A stretch of 64,000 nucleotides of DNA, from assembly GCF_000565285.1 (NCBI RefSeq), contig NZ_APVL01000009.1, positions 124,001-188,000 of the forward strand, given 5' to 3'. The notes below the pieces were generated by a model that ran no database searches, had not been told where the DNA came from, and saw only the letters and a list, made by a program, of their open reading frames with translations. Positions within the stretch are counted from its first letter, which is position 1. Every line of letters starts with the position of its first letter. The DNA is from Cytobacillus firmus DS1 (GTDB lineage: Bacteria; Bacillota; Bacilli; Bacillales; Cytobacillaceae). Of the stretch, positions 9,831-18,146 are shown one piece after another. The position numbers and the translations under genes were made by a program.

Positions 9831-9836
9831 AGGGTT

Positions 9837-9865
9837 ATTATATATGAATTATTCAGACATGTCAC
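9837..9865 (-). promoter_or_regulatory. SigA-type promoter of aroA
   Basis: On the minus strand GTGACA (9860-9865) and TATAAT (9837-9842) have a 17-bp spacer: five of six and six of six matches to consensus. Confidence 0.75.
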
Positions 9866-9962
9866 GAAAAATTTCTTTATTAATTAAACGCTTTTAAGTA
9901 GTAAAGTGAATTTATGGCATATTTAAGCATTCTATGACAATTTAAAAAGAAGGTGTATTGCT

Positions 9963-12140
9963 TTGGACGAACAGAAAAAGCTTTTTGCACTGGATATCGG
10001 TACTCGCACGGTGGTCGGAATTATCCTGGAAGAAGACGGCGGCCAATACCATGTGAAAGACATCGTAATTAGGGAGCATGCAGAGAGGGCCATGCTCGAC
10101 GGCCAGATCCATGATGTTCCGGCTGTTTCAAGAATTATAGCAGAAATCAGGGATGAGCTTGAAGTGAAACACGGCCCATTAAATAAAGTTTGTGTAGCAG
10201 CAGCAGGCAGGGCATTAAAAACGGAAAGATCTAAAACATCGATCACCATTAAAGGAAAACCGATGATGCAAAAGCAGGATATCCTTCACCTTGAATTAAG
10301 TGCGGTTCAGCAGGCGCAGGCAATAGCTGCAGAAAAGCAGGCAACTGAAAAAAGCTATTATTACTATTGTGTTGGATATTCGGTTTTATACTACCGTCTT
10401 GATGGTGAAGAAATCGGCAGCCTGATTGATCAGCAGGGGGATGAAGCTTCTGTCGAAATCATTGCTACCTTCCTGCCCAAAGTTGTAGTGGAGTCACTCA
10501 TCTCGGCTCTTCAAAGGGCTGGCCTGGAAATGGAAGCCTTAACACTGGAGCCAATCGCAGCTATTAATGTCCTTATCCCTCCTTCAATGAGAAGGCTGAA
10601 TGTGGCACTTGTTGATATCGGCGCCGGAACATCCGATATTGCCATAACAGATTTGGGCACAGTTACTGCATTCGGAATGGTGCCTGTTGCAGGCGACGAG
10701 ATCACCGAAGCCATCAGTGACCAGCTTCTTCTGGACTTCCCTCTAGCCGAAAAGGCAAAAAGAGACTTGCATGTATCCGATACGATTACTGTCACAGATA
10801 TTCTCGGTTTCCAATCCGAAATCAGCAGAGAAGAGACAATTGAAAAAATCTCTCCAGCGCTTGAACGTTTGACAAATTCCATCTGTGAGGAATTATTGCG
10901 GCTGAATAACAGGCCGCCAAAAGCCGTTATGCTGGCAGGAGGCGGGAGCTTAACACCCGGACTTCCTGAAAGGATAGCGAACAGATTAGGCCTTCCGGCA
11001 AACAGAGTTGCAATTAGGGGAATTGATGCTATCAGCGGGCTGAATTTACCGGAGTATACAGACCCGGGCCCTGAGTTAGTCACTCCAATAGGAATCGCAA
11101 TTGCCGCTAAAAAAGCACCGGTCCAATATTGTACAGTTTACGTCAACGATCAGCCTGTCCGGCTATTTGAGGTTAAAAACCTGACAGTCGGGGATGGTCT
11201 GCTTGCAGCAGGCATTAAAATGAATAAGCTTTACGGGAAACCCGGACTTGCCATGATTATCAATTTAAACGGGCAAAACATTACGATCCCGGGAAGCCAT
11301 GGAGAAGCTCCTGTCATCACACGCAACAGCCTCCCAAGTGCTTTGGATGAAGAAATCAAATCAGGGGATAGCATATCGGTATCAAAAGGGCGTGACGGAT
11401 TGCCTGCTGAAGTTTGCATAAAGGATTTAATTGATGAAGTTCCGGAAAAGTCTATCACTATTAACGGAAAGCCGTACACAATTCATCCTGCCATTACCTG
11501 TAATGAAAAAGTTGTCTCGCTCAAGCGGATTCTTGCTGATCGGGATAAAGTAGAGTGCAGGATTCCGGAAACTGCTGAAGAAATCTTAACAATTTTAAAT
11601 CTAAATAATTTATTAAGCGAGCTTAAATCCTTTCGAATCACCATTAACGAAAAAGAGACTTTTCTTCCGCGCCATTCCGGAAAGCTTTATAAAAACGGAC
11701 TTGAGGTGAACTGTCAAAGCATAGTAGAGGATGGTGACAATCTTCGAATTGAAAAAAGAAGGACTCTGACTGTAAAGGAATTAGCAGATATTAAGCAGCT
11801 GGCACTTCAGGAGAGCATCCCGGTTATTTTTAACGGCAAGAAAATAGAGCTGACCAGAGGATTACTAGAATTTCAGAGGGAAGGAGCTGTCCTCACCGAA
11901 GATGACGTGATTTCTTCTGGAGATGCGATTACAATCCTGAAAAAACCCAGGTCCCCCTTTATTTTTCAGGATATATTCAGCCATGTTAATGTTGATATGC
12001 CTGCTTCTTCTTCCGGAGGCTTTGTACTTTTGAAAAATGGGGAAAGAACATCTTTTCATGAATCTGTAGAGCCTGGTGATCACCTTAAAATTGTTTGGCC
12101 TTCCGTAAATAATAAGCGTTCAACTATTAAATACAGCTAA
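9963..12140 (+). CDS. FtsA/PilM-like actin-fold ATPase with long beta-rich C-terminal tail
   Basis: A 725-residue protein. Residues 1 to about 385 form an FtsA/PilM-like actin fold: phosphate 1 motif ALDIGTRTVVGIIL at the start, phosphate 2 VALVDIGAGTSDIAI near 215-230, and adenosine motif VMLAGGGSLTPGLPERI near 325-340. The remaining 340 residues look like four or five beta-rich units, each with a short INGK- or LNGQ-type strand and a GD-x-I/L turn near its end (KSGDSIS, EDGDNLRI, SSGDAITI, EPGDHLKI), suggesting beta-grasp-like repeats. No membrane helix is visible. The TTG start is supported by AGAAGGTG seven bases upstream. It is commonly annotated as cell division protein FtsA, but it is far longer than FtsA and its role is unknown. 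Confidence 0.75.
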   Translation: MDEQKKLFALDIGTRTVVGIILEEDGGQYHVKDIVIREHAERAMLDGQIHDVPAVSRIIAEIRDELEVKHGPLNKVCVAAAGRALKTERSKTSITIKGKPMMQKQDILHLELSAVQQAQAIAAEKQATEKSYYYYCVGYSVLYYRLDGEEIGSLIDQQGDEASVEIIATFLPKVVVESLISALQRAGLEMEALTLEPIAAINVLIPPSMRRLNVALVDIGAGTSDIAITDLGTVTAFGMVPVAGDEITEAISDQLLLDFPLAEKAKRDLHVSDTITVTDILGFQSEISREETIEKISPALERLTNSICEELLRLNNRPPKAVMLAGGGSLTPGLPERIANRLGLPANRVAIRGIDAISGLNLPEYTDPGPELVTPIGIAIAAKKAPVQYCTVYVNDQPVRLFEVKNLTVGDGLLAAGIKMNKLYGKPGLAMIINLNGQNITIPGSHGEAPVITRNSLPSALDEEIKSGDSISVSKGRDGLPAEVCIKDLIDEVPEKSITINGKPYTIHPAITCNEKVVSLKRILADRDKVECRIPETAEEILTILNLNNLLSELKSFRITINEKETFLPRHSGKLYKNGLEVNCQSIVEDGDNLRIEKRRTLTVKELADIKQLALQESIPVIFNGKKIELTRGLLEFQREGAVLTEDDVISSGDAITILKKPRSPFIFQDIFSHVNVDMPASSSGGFVLLKNGERTSFHESVEPGDHLKIVWPSVNNKRSTIKYS

Positions 12141-12145
12141 AAATT

Positions 12146-12171
12146 AAAACCCATCCGATTGGATGGGTTTT
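12146..12171. terminator. Bidirectional terminator between the FtsA-like gene and ytxJ
   Basis: A perfect 11-bp stem (AAAACCCATCC / GGATGGGTTTT) with a GATT loop gives A/U tails on both strands between the convergent genes. Confidence 0.85.
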
Positions 12172-12499
12172 ATCTGTTTTCCTTTACAGTATTCAAAAGG
12201 GAGTCATATGTAATCTTCCAATGTGATGCATGCCATACAACATCTCCATTATTAAACAGAATTGCCTGAGGCGACTCATGTTTAATATGAAAAGCTTCTG
12301 CAATATGATTGGACAAGGGGCGATCCTCCTGAACAACTAAGTAATAAGCATTTACATCTGTATGCTCTTTTACAAAACTTTCATATTCTTCATACGCTGC
12401 ACTGCTCACAGGGCATGTGGAACTGTGTTTTAAAAGCAGCAGCTGCTCTCCTGATTCTACCGCTTGATTAAATGCTTCATGACTATCAAATTTTTTCAT
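12170..12499 (-). CDS. ytxJ: YtxJ/BrxC, bacillithiol-system monothiol bacilliredoxin
   Basis: A 109-residue thioredoxin-fold protein with a CxxS active site, TCPVS, cysteine at residue 29. The family reduces bacillithiol mixed disulfides in cytoplasmic proteins after oxidative stress. The start is MKKFDSHEAF at 12499; an upstream frame from 12529 lacks support. It follows ytxG-ytxH as in B. subtilis, but a strong hairpin (12548-12590) separates it from ytxH, so most transcripts may stop before it. Confidence 0.9.
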   Translation of the reverse strand: MKKFDSHEAFNQAVESGEQLLLLKHSSTCPVSSAAYEEYESFVKEHTDVNAYYLVVQEDRPLSNHIAEAFHIKHESPQAILFNNGDVVWHASHWKITYDSLLNTVKENR

Positions 12500-12547
12500 T
12501 TTTCTTGCCTCCCCAACTAAGCAAGGCAAAGCCTCGCTCTTTTAAAA

Positions 12548-12590
12548 TTAAACAACGGTGAAGTAATCGTACCACTTCACCGTTGTTTAA
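12548..12590 (-). terminator. Terminator/attenuator between ytxH and ytxJ
   Basis: A 17-bp perfect stem (TTAAACAACGGTGAAGT / ACTTCACCGTTGTTTAA) with a 9-nt loop. On the minus strand it is followed by an A/U-rich tail (TTTTAAAAG). Confidence 0.8.
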
Positions 12591-12599
12591 ACAAATAGT

Positions 12600-13103
12600 T
12601 TAATTATACTTTTGCTCGGTTTCGTCAAAAGCTTTTTTCGTTTCTTCCAGCTTCATTTGGATTTCCGCATCATTGACTGGCGCGTTTCCTTCTGCCTGGA
12701 ATGTTTCGTTATTGATAGCTTCTCCCTCTTCTTCGGATGTGCCGTTTACAGAAGCTTGTCCATTTTGATAGTCTTTTAAGTTTTTCACTTTATTTACAAG
12801 CTCATTGGATTGCTTCGTCACTGTTTGAGTTAACACATTTGTTTTCTCTTTTGCAGCATTAGCCAGTTCAGTGCCTTTTGTCATAGCTGTTTCTCGGTAC
12901 TGACCTGATTTTTCTTTTAAGACGGCCGCTTTTTCGCTTAAATCATTCTGAAGCTCTTTACCTGACTTTGGAGTCAGGAACAAGGCGGTAGCTGCGCCAA
13001 CCATGCCTCCTATAAGAGCACCAATCATAAAATCTTTCGTATTGATATTTTCCTCTGTTTTTGCCTGGTTTGAATCAAATTGATTACGGTCTTGGCTATT
13101 CAT
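12600..13103 (-). CDS. ytxH: YtxH, general stress protein
   Basis: A 167-residue YtxH-domain protein. A glycine-rich membrane segment at about 26-47 (FMIGALIGGMVGAATALFL) is followed by TPKSGKEL, the family hallmark, then a long amphipathic, probably coiled-coil region (AAVLKEKSGQYRETA.., NELVNKVKNL) and an acidic tail. Its function is unknown; in B. subtilis it belongs to the SigB/SigH stress operon ytxGHJ. GGAGG lies 10 bases before the ATG, and ytxG ends 22 bp upstream. Confidence 0.88.
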   Translation of the reverse strand: MNSQDRNQFDSNQAKTEENINTKDFMIGALIGGMVGAATALFLTPKSGKELQNDLSEKAAVLKEKSGQYRETAMTKGTELANAAKEKTNVLTQTVTKQSNELVNKVKNLKDYQNGQASVNGTSEEEGEAINNETFQAEGNAPVNDAEIQMKLEETKKAFDETEQKYN

Positions 13104-13125
13104 TCTCTGTTTTCCTCCTCTAAAT

Positions 13126-13611
13126 CTAGTATCTTGCTCTTTCTCTCTGTCGTTCGGGCGGAAGCATTTGTTTCTCGCCTACATTGTACTGATAAGGGTC
13201 TTCTTTTCTCATTTTCCACTTATCCTTGATTTCAAGGAGAACATTGCTCCACTGAACCACCTGTGAGATTTTATCTTTATTTTGTTCAAGCTGTGTGTTT
13301 ACAGAAGATGTGATTTTCTGAATGGATCCATTAAATTTGCGGACAGAGTCACCAACTTCTTTTACCGCAGTTACGACACTGTTCAGATTCTCAGACTTCT
13401 GCTGAATATCTGTTGCCAGTGAATTTGTTTTATGAAGCAGGACTGTTGTTTCCTTCGTGACACCGTCTAACTGTCTTTCAAGGCCTGCCAATGTGTGTGA
13501 AACGTTATCTAATGTCCCTTGCAAGGATTTTAATGTTTTTGCCAAATAAATGACCAAAACAAGGAATGCAATAGCAATGACTGCTACACTTAAGTATAAA
13601 ATTATTTCCAA
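13126..13611 (-). CDS. ytxG: YtxG, DUF948 general stress protein
   Basis: A 161-residue protein: one N-terminal membrane helix (about residues 3-24, [21 protein letters not shown]), then a predicted coiled coil ([25 protein letters not shown]) as in DUF948 proteins, and a basic tail. Molecular role unknown. It is first in the ytxGHJ group. The TTG start is set by GGAGG eight bases upstream, and a SigB-type promoter ends about 35 bp before it. Confidence 0.88.
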   Translation of the reverse strand: MEIILYLSVAVIAIAFLVLVIYLAKTLKSLQGTLDNVSHTLAGLERQLDGVTKETTVLLHKTNSLATDIQQKSENLNSVVTAVKEVGDSVRKFNGSIQKITSSVNTQLEQNKDKISQVVQWSNVLLEIKDKWKMRKEDPYQYNVGEKQMLPPERQRERARY

Positions 13612-13645
13612 TTCCTACACCTCCGGTTGTCTGTATACTAACTTT

Positions 13646-13670
13646 TTACCCAGATGCACTGCCTCTAAAC
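13646..13670 (-). promoter_or_regulatory. SigB-type general stress promoter of ytxGHJ
   Basis: On the minus strand GTTTAG (13665-13670) and GGGTAA (13646-13651) are 13 bp apart; the SigB consensus is GTTTAA N12-14 GGGTAT. The predicted start lies about 27 nt before the TTG of ytxG. SigB control of this operon is known in B. subtilis. Confidence 0.75.
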
Positions 13671-13838
13671 CAGGAGTACATTAATAGATTCAACTTGTAA
13701 AGTCCAAATTCCTTCTCATACGGGTATTTTCATCAGTTAAAGTAAATATTAGCATATTTGGAAAAGGTTAAACAAAACCATTCATTTCGGTTACAATAAT
13801 AGTTGCCGGAAAAATAAATTTAATGGAGGTATATATCC

Positions 13839-14954
13839 ATGAAAGATCCCCGTATTGAAAAACTCGCGAAAAATTTGATTAACTATTCAGTCCGTCTTCA
13901 GAAAGGCGAGAAAATCCTTATCGAAAATTTCGGACTGCAGAAAGAATTGGTGACGGCACTGGTTAAGGAAGCATACGCAGCTGGAGGCTATCCGTTTGTA
14001 TCATTAAAAGATCATCAGGTCGATCGTTCCCTGCTATTAGGAGCACAAGAAGAGCAATTCAATATGATGGCTGAATTTGAAGCAAATGTTATGAGCAAAA
14101 TGGATGCATACATAGGACTGCGCTCCGGAGACAACATCAATGAGCAGGCTGATGTGCCGGATGATAAAATGAAAATCCATGGTTCAACAATTGGACAAAA
14201 GGTACATAGAGAAATCCGCGTGCCAAAAACGAAGTGGGTGGTCCTGCGCTATCCTAATGCTTCCATGGCCCAGCTGGCAAAAATGAGCACAGAGGCATTT
14301 GAAGATTTCTATTTTGATGTCTGCAATTTGGATTACGGCAAGATGGATAAAGCGATGGACAGCCTTGTGGAATTAATGAATAAAACCGAGAAAGTCAGAA
14401 TCACCGGCCCCGGTACAGATCTGTCTTTCTCGATTAAGGATATTCCGGCAATCAAATGCTCCGGCCAGATGAATATTCCTGATGGAGAGGTTTATACTGC
14501 CCCTGTACGTGAGTCTGTAAACGGCGTTATCACTTATAACACACCATCTCCATACCATGGTTTTACCTTCGAAAATGTCAAGCTGACATTTAAAGACGGT
14601 AAAATTGTTGAAGCGGAAGCCAATGACAGCGAACGCATCAATAAAATCTTTGATACGGATGCCGGTGCGCGCTATATAGGTGAATTCGCCATTGGAGTTA
14701 ACCCGTACATTCTTCATCCGATGCAGGATATTCTGTTCGATGAGAAAATTGATGGAAGCTTCCACTTTACTCCGGGACAATGCTATGACGAAGCATACAA
14801 TGGCAATAAATCCAATATCCACTGGGATATGGTCAACATACAGCGCCCTGACTATGGCGGGGGTGAAATCTACTTTGATGATGTATTAATCCGCAAAGAC
14901 GGACGATTCGTCATTGATGAACTGGAATCGTTAAATCCAGAGAACTTAAAATAG
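13839..14954 (+). CDS. Aminopeptidase, M29 family
   Basis: A 371-residue cytoplasmic metalloaminopeptidase of family M29 (AmpS/aminopeptidase T), removing N-terminal residues with a co-catalytic metal pair. Family landmarks are MNIPDGEVYTAPV with the metal-binding glutamate, EFAIGVNP, and the C-terminal SNIHWDMV (His-x-Asp ligands) with GGGEIYFDD. It is slightly shorter than the roughly 410-residue AmpS proteins. Its own RBS (GGAGG) and terminator frame a single-gene unit. Confidence 0.88.
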   Translation: MKDPRIEKLAKNLINYSVRLQKGEKILIENFGLQKELVTALVKEAYAAGGYPFVSLKDHQVDRSLLLGAQEEQFNMMAEFEANVMSKMDAYIGLRSGDNINEQADVPDDKMKIHGSTIGQKVHREIRVPKTKWVVLRYPNASMAQLAKMSTEAFEDFYFDVCNLDYGKMDKAMDSLVELMNKTEKVRITGPGTDLSFSIKDIPAIKCSGQMNIPDGEVYTAPVRESVNGVITYNTPSPYHGFTFENVKLTFKDGKIVEAEANDSERINKIFDTDAGARYIGEFAIGVNPYILHPMQDILFDEKIDGSFHFTPGQCYDEAYNGNKSNIHWDMVNIQRPDYGGGEIYFDDVLIRKDGRFVIDELESLNPENLK

Positions 14955-14972
14955 GAATTACAAGTCTATGTA

Positions 14973-15006
14973 AAAAAGGATGCTTCCTGAGCGGAGCATC
15001 CTTTTT
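14973..15006. terminator. Bidirectional terminator between the M29 gene and murC
   Basis: A 12-bp perfect stem (AAAAAGGATGCT / AGCATCCTTTTT) with a 10-nt loop lies between the convergent genes. Confidence 0.85.
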
Positions 15007-15011
15007 ATGAA

Positions 15012-16307
15012 TTATATTTGGTTTTCGTATGCCTGCTGGAATTTTTGGATATCTCCGGCACCCATAAACATAATTACGCTTTCTTCATGATTCCTTAGGA
15101 TAGCCGTTTCTTCCTCATTTAAAATTTGCGCATTAGGAATTTTATCCTTTAAGTCGTTAATCGTGAGTTTTCCATGGTTTTCCCGGGCAGAGCCAAAGAT
15201 TTCACATAGATAAACTTTGTCAGCCATATTGAGGCTTGATGCAAAATCCTCTAGAAATGCCTGAGTCCTCGTAAATGTATGAGGCTGGAAAACGGCGACA
15301 ACTTCCTTTTCAGGATACTTTTGTCTGGCAGCTTCTACAGTTGCCTTAATTTCTGTCGGATGGTGGGCATAATCATCAATAATTACCTGAGAGCCCACTT
15401 TCTTCTCGGAAAATCTTCTTTTCACCCCTTCAAAAGAAAGAAGCTGTTCCTGAACAATTTTCGCATCAATCTCTTCATAGTGACATAAAGCGATGACAGC
15501 TAAAGAGTTTAAGACGTTATGATCCCCATAGGCGGCAATTGAGAACGTCTCATAGAAGGTATTGCGGACAAAAACGTCAAATGTTGTCCCTTCAGTCGTC
15601 TTTACAACATTGCGTGCCTGGAAATCATTTTCGTCTCCGAAACCGTAAAATACGACAGGCACTTTAGCCTGTATTTTTTGCAGCTGTTCGTCATCACCGC
15701 ATGCAAAAATGCCCTTGTTCACTTGCCAAGACATTTCCTGAAAAGCAGAGAAAACATCTTCAACATTGGCAAAGTAGTCAGGGTGATCGAAATCGATATT
15801 CGTCATAATCGCATAATCCGGGTAGTAAGAAAGGAAGTGTCTTCTGTATTCACAAGCTTCGAAAACAAAATACTCAGCTTCTTCGTCCCCTTTGCCCGTA
15901 CCGTCTCCAATAAGGAATGAAGTTGGTTTTGCACCTCTCATAACATGTGCAAGCAAGCCTGTAGTGGATGTTTTTCCATGTGCTCCTGTCACTGCAATGC
16001 TTGTGAAATTCTTCATAAAATCACCTAAGAAGCGGTGATATCTCACAACAGGCAAGCCAAGCTTCATTGCTTCCTGAATCTCTTCATGCGTGTCCGGATA
16101 TGCATTCCCGGCGATTACCGTCATGCCCGGCTGTATATTTTCCTTTTGAAAGGGAAGGATCTTTATTCCGGATTTTTCAAGTGCCACCTGTGTAAAAAAG
16201 TGTTTCTCAAAATCGGAGCCTTGAACCTGATAGTTCATATCATGCAGAACTTGTGCCAAAGCACTCATTCCGGACCCCTTAATACCTACGAAATGGTAAA
16301 TAGTCAT
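15012..16307 (-). CDS. murC: UDP-N-acetylmuramate--L-alanine ligase
   Basis: The 431-residue Mur ligase adds L-alanine to UDP-MurNAc, the first step of the peptidoglycan stem peptide, using ATP in the cytoplasm. Visible are the N-terminal nucleotide-binding motif [11 protein letters not shown] (residues 8-18), the P-loop [11 protein letters not shown] (107-117), and the C-terminal [11 protein letters not shown] and FQPHTFTRT. The ATG at 16307 has GGAGG eight bases upstream; an extension to 16322 overlaps that site. Confidence 0.96.
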   Translation of the reverse strand: MTIYHFVGIKGSGMSALAQVLHDMNYQVQGSDFEKHFFTQVALEKSGIKILPFQKENIQPGMTVIAGNAYPDTHEEIQEAMKLGLPVVRYHRFLGDFMKNFTSIAVTGAHGKTSTTGLLAHVMRGAKPTSFLIGDGTGKGDEEAEYFVFEACEYRRHFLSYYPDYAIMTNIDFDHPDYFANVEDVFSAFQEMSWQVNKGIFACGDDEQLQKIQAKVPVVFYGFGDENDFQARNVVKTTEGTTFDVFVRNTFYETFSIAAYGDHNVLNSLAVIALCHYEEIDAKIVQEQLLSFEGVKRRFSEKKVGSQVIIDDYAHHPTEIKATVEAARQKYPEKEVVAVFQPHTFTRTQAFLEDFASSLNMADKVYLCEIFGSARENHGKLTINDLKDKIPNAQILNEEETAILRNHEESVIMFMGAGDIQKFQQAYENQI

Positions 16308-16561
16308 ATAAAGAACCTCCAACCATCGTATATCTGTAAAACAGTATATGACATATATCTAGTTTTGCGCATATCCCCTTAGAAGACATGCTTCCGTGAC
16401 TGTGCTGCTATGCTGTTTCGCTGTTATTATATAATCTTACACTTTAATGTATTGAAACATTATATCATTAATCGATTTTAAAAACTATGTAACGTATTGC
16501 CAGCTATTTTTTCCTAACGCTCTTTACATATAAATTGTTTTTTCGGTTAACAATGTTGTCC

Positions 16562-16751
16562 GTTGATTTCCGCTCCCGGATGCTCAGCGAACCGCGGGGC
16601 GGGCGGTAAGCCTCCTTAACGCTGCGCGTCTTCGGGGTTTCACCTGTCCCGCTGCTCCCGCAGGCATTTGAATAAGCTTCCTTGAGTAAACACCGCACGA
16701 ATATAATGCGATAGCATTTTCGAGGATCTCGCACCTTCCGCCCCAATCAAC
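16562..16751 (+). repeat. Dispersed repeat family R3, copy 1 (long form)
   Basis: A GC-rich element bounded by GTTGATT and AATCAAC, with conserved blocks TTTCCGCTCC, CGGTAAGCCTCC, GCTGCGCGTCTTC, CACCTGTCCCGCT, CCCGCAGG and CTCGCACCTTCCG. Compared with copy 2 it carries about 60 extra bases between CCCGCAGG and CTCGCACC. Similarity to copy 2 continues about 40 bp past the right end (AAATAATATA, AAACCTTG, GAAAACA). This non-coding element accounts for most of the murC upstream gap; the rest (16308-16561) is AT-rich with no gene. Confidence 0.85.
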
Positions 16752-16884
16752 TCAGCAAATAATATATTAAAAGCAGCAAACCTTGTGAAAACATCTAAAA
16801 TATTTCAGGAAGGCTGAGCTGTATAGCTTTACGGAAATAATGTAAATTCGGCATTCAGCCTTCCATATTCATTAGTTTGCTCTG

Positions 16885-17982
16885 TTATTCAACCTTTTCA
16901 AGTCGGGGGTTGGGGCGGTAACGGCGTCCTGCCTTGGCTGCGTGCTTGCCGTCTATCATTACATTATCTCCCGTGAACCCAATGGTGATCTTAAGAAGGC
17001 TGCTTCCCACACCATAAGTATCAACCGGAACACCTTTTTCTTCAAAATCACGGATTCGTGATTCGGTGAAACCTCCGCTCACCACAATCTTCACATGGCC
17101 AAAACCTTCATCATCAAGCGCTTTTCTTAAAGCAAAAATTAGTTCAGCATTGACTCCCCGCGGGTCAAATGTCCCCAGGACATGCTGATTTCTTAAAAAA
17201 TATTGATCAATCATTGTTCTGGATGTGTCAACCCGGACACCTTTTAGCTCATCGCCAAATGCCCTTGCGACTTTCAGAGAGTCAGTGATTGCATCATTGT
17301 TATAATCTACCAGAGCAACTAAATCGTCTTCTGGAAACGTCTCCTGATAAGCCTCAGCAGCCGCAACGATATCTCCCTCAAACATTTGAATCAGTGCATG
17401 CGGCATTGTACCCATGCCCTTTTTGCCCCACCATTCGTTCATGGCATGAGTAGCCTGGGCTGTTGCACCCCCAATATAGGCTGCATATCCATCACCTGCC
17501 TGGGTGGTATAATGATCATCCCGGTCCCCCATGAAGATAACCTGTTTTTGAACACCGGAAACTCCTGCTGCTTTTACCACATTGTAGACATTTGTGGCAA
17601 CCGAAGTTCTTCTGGCCAATATGCCGTCAATGATTCCTTCGAGATAGCCGAAATCCTGATATCTTCCTGTTATGGTCATTACTGTTTCAAAGGGTGAAAT
17701 CTTGTCACCATCTTTTAATGAATGGATTTCCAGATCATCCGGACGGTCCGCAAATGTTTTTAACAGCGCAATGACTCCATCCGTACCGCATAGTACGGCA
17801 TGATTTTTTTGAAAAAACTGCATGGTTACAATTTTATCAACGTGATATTTCTTAACAATTTCTCTGGTCTTTAGGAAGTAAACCGCTGAAAACCAGCCAT
17901 CTCTTACACGTTCATCAAATTTAAAAGTCTGGTTTGTCAGACGCTTTATTTCTCCCTTAACCTTCATTTCAATTTCCTTCAT
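16885..17982 (-). CDS. Nicotinate phosphoribosyltransferase family protein
   Basis: The 365-residue enzyme of the nicotinate/nicotinamide PRTase superfamily forms NaMN from nicotinate and PRPP for NAD salvage. Supporting segments are RVRDGWFSAVYFLKTREIV at the start, MQFFQKNHAVLCG, EGIIDGILARRTSVATN, the PRPP-side GVRVDTSRTMID, and the strand ending VVSGGFTESRI with VDTYGVGSSL. It belongs to the shorter form of the family. The start has AAGGAG six bases upstream. A compact folded leader precedes it at 18004-18089, hinting at RNA-level control. Confidence 0.85.
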   Translation of the reverse strand: MKEIEMKVKGEIKRLTNQTFKFDERVRDGWFSAVYFLKTREIVKKYHVDKIVTMQFFQKNHAVLCGTDGVIALLKTFADRPDDLEIHSLKDGDKISPFETVMTITGRYQDFGYLEGIIDGILARRTSVATNVYNVVKAAGVSGVQKQVIFMGDRDDHYTTQAGDGYAAYIGGATAQATHAMNEWWGKKGMGTMPHALIQMFEGDIVAAAEAYQETFPEDDLVALVDYNNDAITDSLKVARAFGDELKGVRVDTSRTMIDQYFLRNQHVLGTFDPRGVNAELIFALRKALDDEGFGHVKIVVSGGFTESRIRDFEEKGVPVDTYGVGSSLLKITIGFTGDNVMIDGKHAAKAGRRYRPNPRLEKVE

Positions 17983-18003
17983 CCCAAGCTCCTTACAAAC
18001 ATG

Positions 18004-18089
18004 AAAGAAAGCAGGTTTGCCTGCAGACTTGGCGTTGCAAGGAGCAGGCCTCTAAGCCGGCAGGATGCCAGCTTATGAATGCTTTCTTT
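18004..18089 (-). ncRNA. Candidate structured leader RNA (three-way junction) of the nicotinate phosphoribosyltransferase gene
   Basis: The minus-strand RNA can form a closing 10-bp helix (18080-18089 with 18004-18013, AAAGAAAGCA / TGCTTTCTTT). One arm is 18054-18074 (AAGC-GGCA paired to TGCC-GCTT with one mismatch). A second arm is 18019-18049 (GCCTGC / GCAGGC) with an inner CTTG/CAAG helix. The junction strands are 5 nt or less. The ribosome binding site of the gene begins about 14 nt after the closing helix. There is no U-tract, so it is not a plain terminator. It matches no riboswitch class I can name. Confidence 0.5.
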
Positions 18090-18146
18090 GTTATCGTAGT
18101 AGTTATTTCATATTATTTTAAACATGCAAGTAAAGAATACCATGGA

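Noticed and set aside
16504-16746. 80-residue reading frame inside R3 copy 1, similar to frames in copies 2 and 3
   Set aside because: The shared protein-like similarity (SSGTGETP) just reflects the DNA repeat; there is no ribosome site and the indels do not preserve frame.
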